DNA of 64,000 bases from Acidimicrobiaceae bacterium (GTDB taxonomy: Bacteria > Actinomycetota > Acidimicrobiia > Acidimicrobiales > Ilumatobacteraceae): positions 1 through 64,000 of the forward strand of contig CANFGT010000007.1 in the NCBI GenBank assembly GCA_947446815.1, given 5' to 3'. The notes below the pieces were generated by a model. The model ran no database searches, was not told the DNA's origin, and saw nothing but the letters and a program-made list of their open reading frames with translations. How positions within the stretch are numbered: the first letter of the stretch is position 1; each line of letters opens with the position of its first letter. Below are positions 1-8,187 of this stretch, piece after piece. Position numbers and translations under genes: made by a program.

Positions 1-139
1 AAGGTGTGTACTCAGCCAACCCACGGTCACCCAAAGTCCTGGAAATAGCAGCCGTCAATGTGGTCTTGCCGTGGTCAATGTGACCCATGGTTCCAATGTT
101 TACGTGAGGCTTATTGCGCTCAAACTTTGCCTTGCTCAT
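1..139 (-). CDS. tuf: Elongation factor Tu, N-terminal part (cut by window start)
   Basis: GTPase that delivers aminoacyl-tRNA to the ribosome in the cytoplasm. Only the first 46 codons are inside the window. They contain the P-loop GHIDHGKT preceded by [10 protein letters not shown], which is diagnostic for EF-Tu. The start codon ATG at 139 is preceded by a good Shine-Dalgarno sequence (AAGGAG). The gene lies directly behind tRNA-Thr and tRNA-Met on the same strand, so the tRNAs and tuf may share a transcript. The rest of the gene lies outside the window. Confidence 0.95.
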   Translation of the reverse strand, partial: MSKAKFERNKPHVNIGTMGHIDHGKTTLTAAISRTLGDRGLAEYTP

Positions 140-177
140 TGCTGCTCCTTCGCAGTTAATTCGTTTTATTTGTTTTG

Positions 178-251
178 TAGCGTCGATCGGGTTCGAACCG
201 ATGACCTTCCGATTATGAGCCGGATGCTCTGACCAACTGAGCTACGACGCC
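178..251 (-). tRNA. tRNA-Met (anticodon CAT)
   Basis: A cloverleaf can be drawn by hand: acceptor GGCGTCG pairs with CGACGCT (first pair is a G-U wobble), the D arm carries GCTC/GAGC, the anticodon loop is CTCATAA and the T loop is TTCGAAC. CCA is not encoded. A CAT anticodon can also belong to the lysidine-modified tRNA-Ile2. The position between tRNA-Thr and tuf favours elongator Met. The G1-U72 pair is unusual. Confidence 0.88.
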
Positions 252-294
252 CTGGCGTATTGGTCTTCAACCATTCAACAACGCCGAATGGCGG

Positions 295-367
295 AGCCCT
301 CTGTGGGAATCGAACCCACGACCTTTTCCTTACCATGGAAACGCTCTGCCGACTGAGCTAAGAGGGC
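295..367 (-). tRNA. tRNA-Thr (anticodon GGT)
   Basis: The acceptor stem GCCCTCT pairs with AGAGGGC. The anticodon stem TTTCC/GGAAA closes a loop ATGGTAA with anticodon GGT. The T arm is GTGGG-TTCGATT-CCCAC. CCA is not encoded. It lies 43 bases upstream of tRNA-Met on the same strand. Confidence 0.95.
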
Positions 368-437
368 GCGCACGCTGAAGCAAAGCCTCAGTGAGCCGGA
401 CTGAAAATGCTATCGGTCTGTTAGGCACTTACTCCAC

Positions 438-443
438 TAGGTT
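438..443 (+). promoter_or_regulatory. -10 element TAGGTT for leaderless GNAT gene
   Basis: TANNNT hexamer ending 7 bases before the in-frame GTG at 451. No Shine-Dalgarno sequence lies at usable spacing. This geometry is that of a leaderless actinobacterial transcript and decides the start of the acetyltransferase. Confidence 0.55.
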
Positions 444-450
444 CTGTGCT

Positions 451-957
451 GTGGGAGACGTGTTTATTCGCCATGCGACCGAGGCTGATGCCGAAGCCAT
501 CCGCCAGATCTACAACTATGAGGTCGAGCACGAAACGGCCACTTTTGACCTTGTCCCACGCAGTCTTGAGGACCAAATTGAATGGCAAAACGCTCGTCAG
601 GGAGCCTTTTGCGTTTACGTCGCTGAACTAGATGGCGAAGTAGTCGGCTTCGGAGCTCTTTCCCCTTATAAAGAGAGGGCTGCGTACCGCACATCCGTGG
701 AGGATTCGATCTACATCCGCCGTGACCTCGGCCGAAGGGGTATTGGGCGGGTCATGCTCAGCCACCTTCTCACTGCCGCCGCCGATGGGGGCTTCCATTC
801 CGTGATGGCTCGCATCACCACCCTTTCAACGGGCTCCATTGGGCTCCATGAGTCCTTGGGGTTCCAATTAGTGGGAATTGAGCGCGAAATCGGCCGAAAA
901 TTCAATAAATGGCTCGATGTGGCGCTGATGCAGTGCCTTTTGCGCGAAATTGGCTGA
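451..957 (+). CDS. GNAT N-acetyltransferase, phosphinothricin acetyltransferase-like
   Basis: Transfers the acetyl group of acetyl-CoA to a small amine substrate. The 168-residue protein begins with the family pattern (V/I)xIRxATExDAExIRxIYNYEV and has ETATFD, GFGALSPYKERAAY, the acetyl-CoA loop RRDLGRRGIG and the late motif NxxSIGLHESLGF, here with GSIGLHESLGF. This is the PAT/YncA branch of GNAT, whose substrates include phosphinothricin-like amino acids; the real substrate here is unknown. The start GTG451 is chosen because TAGGTT sits 7 bases upstream. An in-frame extension to 391 would reach close to the tRNA-Thr gene and has no family similarity. Stand-alone gene. Confidence 0.88.
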   Translation: MGDVFIRHATEADAEAIRQIYNYEVEHETATFDLVPRSLEDQIEWQNARQGAFCVYVAELDGEVVGFGALSPYKERAAYRTSVEDSIYIRRDLGRRGIGRVMLSHLLTAAADGGFHSVMARITTLSTGSIGLHESLGFQLVGIEREIGRKFNKWLDVALMQCLLREIG

Positions 958-1035
958 TTTTCGCGGTTTTGACCCATTTTTGCGGTGAAACAGGGTGGAT
1001 GACGGCTGATTTTGGGAGATTTACCCTCAAACAGC

Positions 1036-1069
1036 ATTCAACCCCGCTGGCGAACCAGCGAGGTTGAAT
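1036..1069. terminator. Stem-loop between GNAT gene and tRNA-Tyr, possible bidirectional terminator
   Basis: The arms ATTCAACC..CGCTGG and CCAGCG..GGTTGAAT pair around the loop CGAA with a single C/A mismatch. It stands between the ends of two convergent genes. No clear U-run follows on either strand, so intrinsic termination is uncertain. The rest of 958-1120 holds nothing I recognise. Confidence 0.45.
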
Positions 1070-1120
1070 ACGGGTTGGGCTGTTGTGGCTTTCGCCATTT
1101 CAGTTTCATGGATTGCTCCA

Positions 1121-1205
1121 TGGTGGGCCGAGCAGGATTTGAACCTACGTAGGCGTTGCCGGCAGAGTTACAGTCTGCTCCCTTTGGCCACTCGGGCATC
1201 GACCC
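1121..1205 (-). tRNA. tRNA-Tyr (anticodon GTA), CCA encoded
   Basis: Class II tRNA with a long variable arm. The acceptor GGGTCGA pairs with TCGGCCC (one U-G wobble), the anticodon stem GCAGA/TCTGC closes the loop CTGTAAC, and the T loop is TTCAAAT. The 3' CCA is encoded at 1121-1123, unlike in the other two tRNAs of this window. Confidence 0.95.
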
Positions 1206-1235
1206 CTATTTGAACTTCCAAGGTTATCGGGTGAC

Positions 1236-1241
1236 TAGCCT
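1236..1241 (+). promoter_or_regulatory. -10 element TAGCCT for leaderless yajQ
   Basis: TANNNT hexamer ending 8 bases before ATG1250. The intervening bases TCCACCCC hold no Shine-Dalgarno sequence. A TTGAAC at 1210-1215 lies 20 bases upstream, too far for a good -35. Confidence 0.5.
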
Positions 1242-1249
1242 TCCACCCC

Positions 1250-1738
1250 ATGCCTTCATTCGACATTATTTCCGAAGTTGACCGTCAAGAGCTCCGCAAT
1301 GGGGTGGACCAGGCCCAACGCGAGATGTCTCAGCGCTTCGATTTCAAGGGGACCAACTCCTCCATCGAGCAAAACGAGCTGGTCATCACAATCAAGACCA
1401 TTTCTGAAGAAAAAGCCCGCGCCGTGCGTGTTCTCCTCGAAGAGAAGTTCGTCAAGCGCGGAATGTCATTGAAGGGCATCGACTGGGGCAAGTTCGAACA
1501 GGCCAGCGGCGACACGGTTCGTCAAGTCGTGACCATCAAAGTGGGCATCTCTACCGACAAGGCAAAAGAGATCAACAAACTCATCAAGGAAAAAGGTCCG
1601 AAGGGCACGACGAGTCAGACACAGAGTGATCAAGTGCGCGTGACAAGCAAGAAGCGTGATGACTTACAAGCAGTGATGGCATTGCTCAAGGCTGAAGACC
1701 TTGGCATTCCATTGCAATTTGAAAACTTCCGCGACTAA
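1250..1738 (+). CDS. yajQ: YajQ-family nucleotide-binding protein (DUF520)
   Basis: Small cytosolic two-domain protein of the UPF0234 family. Members are reported to bind nucleic acids, and in some proteobacteria c-di-GMP; the role in actinobacteria is unknown. The 162-residue length is normal for the family. The diagnostic N-terminus is seen (PSFDIISEVDRQEL), followed by RFDFKGT, the repeated ferredoxin-like folds and the end GIPLQFENFRD. The ATG is at 1250 with a leaderless-type -10 in front. It is convergent with acs. The RsiG-like protein near 61 kb is a second c-di-GMP-linked family here, but a functional link is only inference. Confidence 0.95.
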   Translation: MPSFDIISEVDRQELRNGVDQAQREMSQRFDFKGTNSSIEQNELVITIKTISEEKARAVRVLLEEKFVKRGMSLKGIDWGKFEQASGDTVRQVVTIKVGISTDKAKEINKLIKEKGPKGTTSQTQSDQVRVTSKKRDDLQAVMALLKAEDLGIPLQFENFRD

Positions 1739-1822
1739 AACTTTTTCTTTGTTACGTTAGTTGCAGCGGTTCTCGAGAATTGGCTTTCACGTCTTCTCAG
1801 CGCTGGCAATGGCTTTCTCTTC

Positions 1823-3775
1823 TTAGTCCTCGGAAGGGGCTTCGGAAGCTCGCTTCTGAAGCTCGTTTACCACACTCGCATCGGCAAGCGTGGTGGTATC
1901 ACCCAAGTTGCGACCTTCGGCAACATCACGTAACAAGCGCCGCATGATTTTGCCACTGCGAGTCTTTGGTAACTCTGGTGTGAAGTAAATCGTCTTTGGT
2001 TTTGCAATAGCGCCGATTTCACCAGCTACGTGATTACGCAACACCTGTTCATCAACTTCCATGCCGCCGACCAAGGTGACGTACGCGATGATTGCTTGGC
2101 CCGTTGTTGCATCATTGGCGCCCACCACTGCAGCTTCTGCAACTGATGGGTGCGATACCAAAGCAGACTCCACTTCTGTTGTGGAGATGCGGTGGCCCGA
2201 CACGTTCATCACATCGTCAACACGTCCGAGCAACCAGAGGTAGCCATCATCGTCCAACTTGGCGCCGTCACCCGCGAAATAACTGCCTTCGAAACGTGAC
2301 CAATAGGCCTCTTTGAAACGCTCGGGGTCTTTCCAAATGCCGCGCAACATGCCAGGCCAAGGATGCGTGAGCGTGAGGTAACCACCACCGTGTTCCACGT
2401 GCTTGCCTTCATCGTCGAGCAGTTCAGCACCGATGCCGGGCAGAGGGAAAGTTGCCGAACCAGGCTTCGTTGTTGTTGCACCTGGCAATGGCGAAATCAT
2501 GATTCCGCCCGTTTCTGTTTGCCACCACGTGTCAACAATCGGGCAGTTTCCACCACCGATGTTCTCGTGATACCACATCCACGCTTCAGGGTTGATGGGC
2601 TCGCCCACGCTGCCTAACAAACGCAACGATGAAAGATCATGTTTTGCAGGTTCTTCAACACCCCACTTCATGAAGGTACGAATCGCTGTTGGCGCTGTGT
2701 AGAAAATCGTGACTTTGTACTTCTCAATGATCTGCCACATGCGGTCGTTGCCCGGGAAGTTGGGAGCGCCTTCATACATCACTTGTGTTGCGCCATTGCT
2801 TAATGGTCCGTACACGATGTAGCTATGGCCGGTAATCCAGCCAACATCTGCGGTGCACCAGTAGATGTCTTTCTCGGGGTTGAGGTCGAACACGTACTTA
2901 TGCGTGTATGTCACGTGCGTGAGATAACCACCAGTGGTGTGCATGATGCCCTTGGGCTTGCCTGTTGTTCCCGACGTGTACAGCAAGAACAACAACTGTT
3001 CAGAATCCATTGGTTCTGCTGGGCAATCAGCATCGGCGGTTGCCATGAGTTCGTGATACCAATGATCGCGTCCGGCTTTCATTTCAACAGGGTTGTTACC
3101 GCGTTGTACAACAACAACACTGGTAATAGTGGAAGTGTTCTCCACTGCTTCATCTGCTTGTGGCTTCAAGGGGAATACTTCACCACGGCGGTAGCCACCA
3201 TCAGCGGTAATGAGAACTTTTGCCTCGGCATCGTTGATGCGATCTGCCAGTGCTTGCGAGGAGAATCCACCGAAGACGACAGAGTGTGCGGCACCAATAC
3301 GTGCGCATGCAAGCATCGCAACTGCTGCTTCAACAATCATCGGTAAATAGATATTGACGCGATCGCCCTTTTGTACCCCAAGACCTTTGAGGACATTGGC
3401 AAACTTCTGCACTTCGTCGAGAAGTTGCGCATAGGTCACGGCGCGAGTGTCGCCGGGCTCGCCTTCAAAATGAATGGCGACTTTGTCGCCCTTGCCAGCA
3501 AGAACATGGCGGTCGAGACAGTTATACGACACGTTGAGCTGGCCACCCACGAACCACTTGCTGAATGGCAGTTCCCACTCGCACACGGTGTCCCATGGCT
3601 TTTGCCATGCGACTAGTTCTGATGCCTGGCGAGCCCAGAACGACTCGTAGTCCACATTGGCTTCGTCATAGAGATGCGTGCCGACGACGAGGGAGTTCTT
3701 CTTGAACGCTTCGGATGGCACAAAGGTGCGCTTTTCCCATTGCAGAGCGTCGATGGTCTCGTGATTCTCGGTCAT
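1823..3775 (-). CDS. acs: Acetyl-CoA synthetase
   Basis: AMP-forming acetate:CoA ligase, which makes acetyl-CoA from acetate, ATP and CoA in the cytoplasm. The 650-residue protein shows the adenylate-forming P-loop [11 protein letters not shown], the motif WWQTETGG, the YxxGDGA region and the C-terminal [15 protein letters not shown], whose Lys is the site of regulatory acetylation in the family. The start ATG3775 is preceded by AGGGGG; a longer frame upstream has no similarity to the family. Monocistronic, convergent with yajQ and divergent from the EamA transporter. It suggests acetate scavenging or salvage. Confidence 0.97.
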   Translation of the reverse strand: MTENHETIDALQWEKRTFVPSEAFKKNSLVVGTHLYDEANVDYESFWARQASELVAWQKPWDTVCEWELPFSKWFVGGQLNVSYNCLDRHVLAGKGDKVAIHFEGEPGDTRAVTYAQLLDEVQKFANVLKGLGVQKGDRVNIYLPMIVEAAVAMLACARIGAAHSVVFGGFSSQALADRINDAEAKVLITADGGYRRGEVFPLKPQADEAVENTSTITSVVVVQRGNNPVEMKAGRDHWYHELMATADADCPAEPMDSEQLLFLLYTSGTTGKPKGIMHTTGGYLTHVTYTHKYVFDLNPEKDIYWCTADVGWITGHSYIVYGPLSNGATQVMYEGAPNFPGNDRMWQIIEKYKVTIFYTAPTAIRTFMKWGVEEPAKHDLSSLRLLGSVGEPINPEAWMWYHENIGGGNCPIVDTWWQTETGGIMISPLPGATTTKPGSATFPLPGIGAELLDDEGKHVEHGGGYLTLTHPWPGMLRGIWKDPERFKEAYWSRFEGSYFAGDGAKLDDDGYLWLLGRVDDVMNVSGHRISTTEVESALVSHPSVAEAAVVGANDATTGQAIIAYVTLVGGMEVDEQVLRNHVAGEIGAIAKPKTIYFTPELPKTRSGKIMRRLLRDVAEGRNLGDTTTLADASVVNELQKRASEAPSED

Positions 3776-3854
3776 AAATAGCCCCCTGTAGACATACAGA
3801 ACACTAGTGAAAAGAAGCGTTGTGACCGCAGGGCGACCGACAAGACTGTGCTCT

Positions 3855-4763
3855 ATGAATTCCCCCACCTTGGGTCGCGATACCGACCAGCACTTTGGCC
3901 CCACCGAGTGGGGCATGAGTGCCATGGTCGCAATCTCCTGGGGTGCCTCATTCCTGTTTATCGCCATCGCTATCGATCACGTGGCAACCGGAGTTGTGCC
4001 ATTCGCACGCCTTGCATTCGGAGCACTTGCACTTGCCTGCTTCCCCGCTGCCCGTAAGAAGATTGACCGCAGCGACATGAAGCGTGTGGCCATGTTGGGG
4101 CTCGTTGCAATGACGATTCCCTTCTACCTCTACCCGTTGGCCGAACAATCGGTGTCTTCTTCCATCACCGGAATGATTAATGGGTCGATTCCCATTACCA
4201 CTGTGTTGGCAGCTGCGATTCTCACTCGCCGCGCACCGTCCGGGAAGCGCATCGCAGCTGTCTTGATTGGCTTTAGCGGTATCGCATTGATTTCCTTTGG
4301 AAGCGTTGGCGATGGCAAAGGCGCTTCATTACATGGAGTGATTTTCTTGCTGGCAGCTACGTGTTGTTATGCATTCACCAGCATCATGTCGCGAGAGATG
4401 CAAGTGAAGTACGGGACTCTCACCGTGTTGCTGTGGCAAGAACTTTTTGCCTTGCTGTTTTCATTGCCACTTGCAATTCCCGCGTTGTTGAGTGACGACA
4501 CCCACTTTGCGTGGCCAGCATTCTTTTCGTTGCTCGTGTTGGGAACCGTGGGAACAGGATTCGCATACGTCGTGTATGGCATGTTGATGGTGCGTGCTGG
4601 TGCAGTGCGCGGAGTGATTGGCGTGTTCTTTACGCCCATCGTGGCAACCATTCTTGGTCTCTTGTTCCGTGATGAATCCGTCAGCCTTCTTTCGATTGCC
4701 GGAATGTGCATCGTGATTTGTGGGGCTTACTTAACAAGTCGTCCCGACAAAATCACAGTGTGA
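3855..4763 (+). CDS. EamA/DMT-family transporter
   Basis: Predicted inner-membrane drug/metabolite transporter with about ten hydrophobic segments and the duplicated EamA architecture. Visible hallmarks are [12 protein letters not shown] in the first helix, the end of the first repeat near [11 protein letters not shown], and the second-repeat ending GAYLTSR. The substrate cannot be told; relatives export amino acids or nucleosides. The start is uncertain: ATG3855 gives 302 residues, ATG3915 would remove 20, and neither has a clear ribosome site or TANNNT. It is followed by a TetR gene on the same strand, but the intergenic operators suggest that the TetR gene has its own promoter. Confidence 0.85.
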   Translation: MNSPTLGRDTDQHFGPTEWGMSAMVAISWGASFLFIAIAIDHVATGVVPFARLAFGALALACFPAARKKIDRSDMKRVAMLGLVAMTIPFYLYPLAEQSVSSSITGMINGSIPITTVLAAAILTRRAPSGKRIAAVLIGFSGIALISFGSVGDGKGASLHGVIFLLAATCCYAFTSIMSREMQVKYGTLTVLLWQELFALLFSLPLAIPALLSDDTHFAWPAFFSLLVLGTVGTGFAYVVYGMLMVRAGAVRGVIGVFFTPIVATILGLLFRDESVSLLSIAGMCIVICGAYLTSRPDKITV

Positions 4764-4779
4764 CAATCTCCTAGTCGTG

Positions 4780-4842
4780 CGTAAATAATTTTTTACGGAA
4801 ACACAGGGCGTAAAATTTTTACGTAAATAACCTGTATTTATG
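4780..4842 (+). promoter_or_regulatory. Three inverted repeats with half-site CGTAAA, probable TetR operators
   Basis: Three inverted repeats are packed before the TetR gene. The first (4780-4797) has arms CGTAAA/TTTACG. The second (4809-4823) has arms CGTAAAA/TTTTACG around one base. The third (4822-4842) has arms CGTAAATA/TATTTATG and covers the start codon. The putative -10 TAACCT (4828-4833) lies inside the third, 6 bases before ATG4840. This is the expected layout for autorepression by the adjacent TetR protein; the assignment is inference. Confidence 0.65.
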
Positions 4843-5433
4843 AACATGGGCAAATCACCTCGAAGCGTCGAGAGCGAGAACGCCATTCTGCAGAGTGCAC
4901 GTATTGAGATCGAAGAACAGGGAATTCTTGGACTTCGCGTTGCGGAAGTGGCAGCACGCGCGAACTGTTCAATTACACAGATCTACCGCTACTTCACGGA
5001 CCGCAACGGTCTATTGGCTCGTGTACTAGGCGACATATACGAGGAAAGCCTCGAGAAGTCCTTTAGAACGTATTACAACAAGATGCAGACATTCGAAGTC
5101 ATCACGATCGACGACATCGTCAATAGTCTCGTTTTGCCCTCTCAATACGATGCATTCCATGGCCAGGACATTCGACTTCAAATTCTTGCTGCATCGGCGA
5201 CAAACGAAGAACTAAAAGCACGAATTAAAAAGATCTCTCAGGATTTCGTTCCGAAGTGGAATGAAGGCCTGGACTATATGGAAGAGCACCTCGAAGACGG
5301 AGTGAAAATAGATCGTCGAATCTTCACAATCATGCTTCTTCTTCAAACGATGTACTACCGAACTCTTCTTGAAGATTCCGGTTTCACCGATGAGGAATAC
5401 ATACAGTTCATCAAGGACAAACTCGTCCTCTAA
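4840..5433 (+). CDS. TetR-family transcriptional regulator
   Basis: One-component repressor. The N-terminal helix-turn-helix covers roughly residues 15-60, with GLRVAEVAARANCSITQIYRYF followed by DRNGLL, the typical TetR pattern. The C-terminal ligand-binding part (about 135 residues) is not assignable to a ligand. The 197-residue length is normal. The gene has CGTAAA inverted repeats across its promoter and start codon. ATG4840 fits a leaderless transcript; an in-frame ATG follows two codons later. It converges with an ABC-2 exporter, leaving only four bases between the two stop codons, and follows the EamA gene. Either transporter could be a target. Confidence 0.9.
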   Translation: MNMGKSPRSVESENAILQSARIEIEEQGILGLRVAEVAARANCSITQIYRYFTDRNGLLARVLGDIYEESLEKSFRTYYNKMQTFEVITIDDIVNSLVLPSQYDAFHGQDIRLQILAASATNEELKARIKKISQDFVPKWNEGLDYMEEHLEDGVKIDRRIFTIMLLLQTMYYRTLLEDSGFTDEEYIQFIKDKLVL

Positions 5434-5437
5434 ATTT

Positions 5438-6184
5438 TCAAGCGTCTCGCTTCATAAAGAGTGAAGCACCGACCACTGCAAAGACTGCAACAAAACCGGC
5501 GAAGAGCAACGCAGACACATTCCAAGAGTTGTAGTCATCAAAGCGGAATTCTGAGACCAACTGAAAACCGTTTTGAATGGGTGCCCAACGGAAGAAGTTG
5601 TGAGTTGTTGCGGCAGATAACAGCCCAAACACCATGCTTTCAGCGATTGTTGGCCACAACAGCGTTGCAGAAATAGCTCCAGGGCCACTCTTAAAAATCA
5701 GTCCAAGCGAAAAGCCAAAGAGTGCCACGACGGCCGTAAGTACAAAGAACGACAGCAATACCCGAGCATCGTTACCAATTAGTTCAAACTGCACGCCTCG
5801 TACCTTCAACACAATCACTGTTGCAATCAAGCTGAGGCCAATGAGCACTGCAGTGGAGAAAACAGCGATGTAGAGAGTTGTCAGCAGCTTTGCGAAGTAG
5901 ACACGCTGACGATTGGGAGTCGCCACCAAAGTGATTCGAATAGTTCCTTGGGAGTATTCCTGCGTTGCACACATCACACCAATGACGCCCAGAAGTAAAG
6001 CAACAAGAGGCGCACCGGATGCGATATTCACAACTGCAGGCGAACCCATTTCGCCCCCATCAAATCCATAGATCAAGGTCAACACGTAGATCACAACGGG
6101 AAGTAAAACTGCAAAACCTAAGAGAACCTTTGTTGCTCTCGTCGTTGTCATCTTGAAGAGCTCGGAACGAAAAGTACGCAACAT
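5438..6184 (-). CDS. ABC-2 type transporter permease
   Basis: Membrane half of an exporter. The 248-residue protein has about six hydrophobic segments: one near residues 20-40, one after SGAPLVALLLG, then the long helices of the central core, ending in FMKRDA. The motif CATQEYSQGTIRITLVATPNR is typical for ABC-2 permeases partnered with DrrA/BcrA-like ATPases. Its ATG overlaps the ATPase stop (TGATG), showing translational coupling. The substrate is unknown; relatives move antibiotics, lipids or polysaccharides. It ends four bases from the convergent TetR gene. Confidence 0.9.
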   Translation of the reverse strand: MLRTFRSELFKMTTTRATKVLLGFAVLLPVVIYVLTLIYGFDGGEMGSPAVVNIASGAPLVALLLGVIGVMCATQEYSQGTIRITLVATPNRQRVYFAKLLTTLYIAVFSTAVLIGLSLIATVIVLKVRGVQFELIGNDARVLLSFFVLTAVVALFGFSLGLIFKSGPGAISATLLWPTIAESMVFGLLSAATTHNFFRWAPIQNGFQLVSEFRFDDYNSWNVSALLFAGFVAVFAVVGASLFMKRDA

Positions 6185-7113
6185 CACTGACCTCTTCCAT
6201 TGTGAGAAACAGCAGATTCTCCACGAAACTCCACCGATGCATCCGTGGCATCAAGGAAAGCTTCTTCAAGGGAACCTGTTTGTGGCGAAAGTTCATACAA
6301 CACGATGTTGTTCGCAGCGGCAATTTCGCCAATCTGAATTGCAGTCACTGCGTGGAAGTCTCCACCTTCATTCGTGCGTTCCACTGTGCCACCTTGTGCG
6401 ATAACCAATGCTGCCAACGCATCAAACTGTGGCGATACAACCCGAACCCATGTTTTGGCATGTTGCGACATGAACTGAGAAATAGGCCCAGCAGAGATGA
6501 GCTTGCCTTGACCAATCACGATGAGGTCATCAGCAACCATTGAAAGCTCTACCAATTGGTGGCTGCTGACAAGGACGGAGCGTCCAGCATCAGCGAGACT
6601 GCGCATCACCTCACGCGTCCAACGAATACCTTCCGGATCAAGACCATTCGCAGGCTCATCCAGAATGACCGTTTGTGGATTGCCCAGAAGGGCAACTGCA
6701 AGACCAAGACGTTGACGCATACCGAGGGAGAACTTGCCCACTTTGGTCTTGGCAACTTCACTCATACCCACTTGGTGCAACACCTCATCGACACGACTCT
6801 CAGGGAAACCATGAGTCATTGCGATCCATCGCAGATGATTGCGAGCGCTTCTTCCCTTATGCGCATCGCCTGCATCAAGCAGTGAGCCCACATGCGTGAG
6901 TGGCTGGTCCAGTTCGCTGTACCTCTTGCCATCAAATGTGACGGACCCTATGTCTGCAGCGTCAAGGCCCAACATGCATCGCATGGTGGTGCTCTTTCCA
7001 GAACCATTTGGCCCAAGGAATCCGGTGACGCGTCCGGGGCTCACAGTAAAGGAAAGGTCATCGACCGCCTTCTTAGCCCCGTAGGTCTTTGTCAATCGGT
7101 CGACAACAATCAT
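6184..7113 (-). CDS. ABC transporter ATP-binding protein
   Basis: ATPase that drives the adjacent ABC-2 permease. Walker A GPNGSGKST is at residues 34-42, the signature is FSLGMRQRLGLA, Walker B is TVILDEPANGLDPEG, and the H-loop is SSHQL. The C-terminal extension of about 90 residues is typical of DrrA/BcrA exporters. The start lies 27 bases after the methyltransferase that closes the nuo1 run, so read-through from nuo1 is possible, although a functional link is not evident. Confidence 0.93.
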   Translation of the reverse strand: MIVVDRLTKTYGAKKAVDDLSFTVSPGRVTGFLGPNGSGKSTTMRCMLGLDAADIGSVTFDGKRYSELDQPLTHVGSLLDAGDAHKGRSARNHLRWIAMTHGFPESRVDEVLHQVGMSEVAKTKVGKFSLGMRQRLGLAVALLGNPQTVILDEPANGLDPEGIRWTREVMRSLADAGRSVLVSSHQLVELSMVADDLIVIGQGKLISAGPISQFMSQHAKTWVRVVSPQFDALAALVIAQGGTVERTNEGGDFHAVTAIQIGEIAAANNIVLYELSPQTGSLEEAFLDATDASVEFRGESAVSHNGRGQ

Positions 7114-7140
7114 GAAGTCAACCTACTTCTGATTGATGCT

Positions 7141-8187
7141 CTAGTTATTCCACTGTAAAACGGTGAAATTCCCGAGCCCTGTGGGGTCAAGAAGGGCTTC
7201 AGATTCGCTGATACGACTGCGCATTTTCATTGCGGTCAAGGTGGGTGATGCTGCCGATTCTTCCCAGATACGACGGCCTTCATCTACCAATTCGTCAATG
7301 CCCCACAACTGCAGGAATTGAGACTGGCTACGCACGGCATCGGGTTCACGCACTGCTGCAAGTTGATCAATACACACTTGTGTCGTGATGTCCTGCTCCC
7401 CCGCATTGCGCAGGTAGTGAACTCCACGTTCGTGGCCGGCATACGTACGCAGCCATTCACGCCATGGCATTGATGCGACTTCCGCCGTTAGTGACGTGCA
7501 GTAATCAAATGCAATGAGGCTTCCATGCTGTAGTCGAGACAGAGCATCGGCTAACCATGAAACAGCTGCAGTGTGCACTGGTGCACGTGAACCGTGCGGC
7601 ACTCGTGATGGCAGACAACTAGGCACTTCGCTTGATCGAAGGATCTCTGCGAACCCGTCACCTTGTTCAATGATGTGCGATTCGCGCCAGCCATCATCAA
7701 AGACCCAGAGTTCAAATGGAAGGTTGTCGAACAATTCGTTCGCAATGATGACGCCGAATTCAATCTCTGTGGGCATCACTGCGGTACTAGTGATTCCTTC
7801 TGGATGAGACTCACGTTGCGATGCAGAAACTTCTACTGCGATGTATTCACCATTGGCGAGACACTTCGGTTGTGCGGCAAGGATGGACCGAGCCAATGTT
7901 CCTGGTCCAGCACCTACTTCAACAATCGTGAAGCTCTCTGGTGATCCCAACTTGGTCCACACGTTGTCGATAGCGGTAGCCAACACTTGACCAAACAATG
8001 GGCCGACTTCTGGAGACGTGAGGAAATCACCGCGGCGACCAGCACGACCGGAACTTGTGTAGAAACCATCTTCTCCATACAACGCAAGTTGCATGAAATG
8101 CGCAAATGGAATGGAACCGCCAGCTGCAGTAATTGCAGCGCGAATGGAGTTACTTAATGAATGCACCGGTGAGACCGGCAATGTCAC
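7141..8187 (-). CDS. MidA/NDUFAF7-family SAM-dependent methyltransferase
   Basis: Class I methyltransferase of the family (Methyltransf_28) whose mitochondrial member NDUFAF7 dimethylates an Arg of the complex I 49-kDa subunit (NuoD) and is needed for assembly. Visible family marks are IPFAHFMQLALYG, RRGDFLTSPEVGPLFG, the SAM loop VEVGAGPGTLA and the later IIANELFDNLPFE. The 348-residue length is normal. The 5' end overlaps nuoN1 by 38 bases, so it is the twelfth gene of the nuo1 operon. GTG8187 or the in-frame GTG8166 could be the start. The placement directly behind complex I genes supports a role in NuoD1 maturation; NuoD1 keeps the target Arg (residue 69). The function is inferred from family and context. 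Confidence 0.85.
   Translation of the reverse strand: MTLPVSPVHSLSNSIRAAITAAGGSIPFAHFMQLALYGEDGFYTSSGRAGRRGDFLTSPEVGPLFGQVLATAIDNVWTKLGSPESFTIVEVGAGPGTLARSILAAQPKCLANGEYIAVEVSASQRESHPEGITSTAVMPTEIEFGVIIANELFDNLPFELWVFDDGWRESHIIEQGDGFAEILRSSEVPSCLPSRVPHGSRAPVHTAAVSWLADALSRLQHGSLIAFDYCTSLTAEVASMPWREWLRTYAGHERGVHYLRNAGEQDITTQVCIDQLAAVREPDAVRSQSQFLQLWGIDELVDEGRRIWEESAASPTLTAMKMRSRISESEALLDPTGLGNFTVLQWNN

Noticed and set aside
2825-3346. Open frame of 173 codons on plus, opposite acs
   Set aside because: Complement of conserved acs sequence; Cys/His-rich and without similarity to any family I know.
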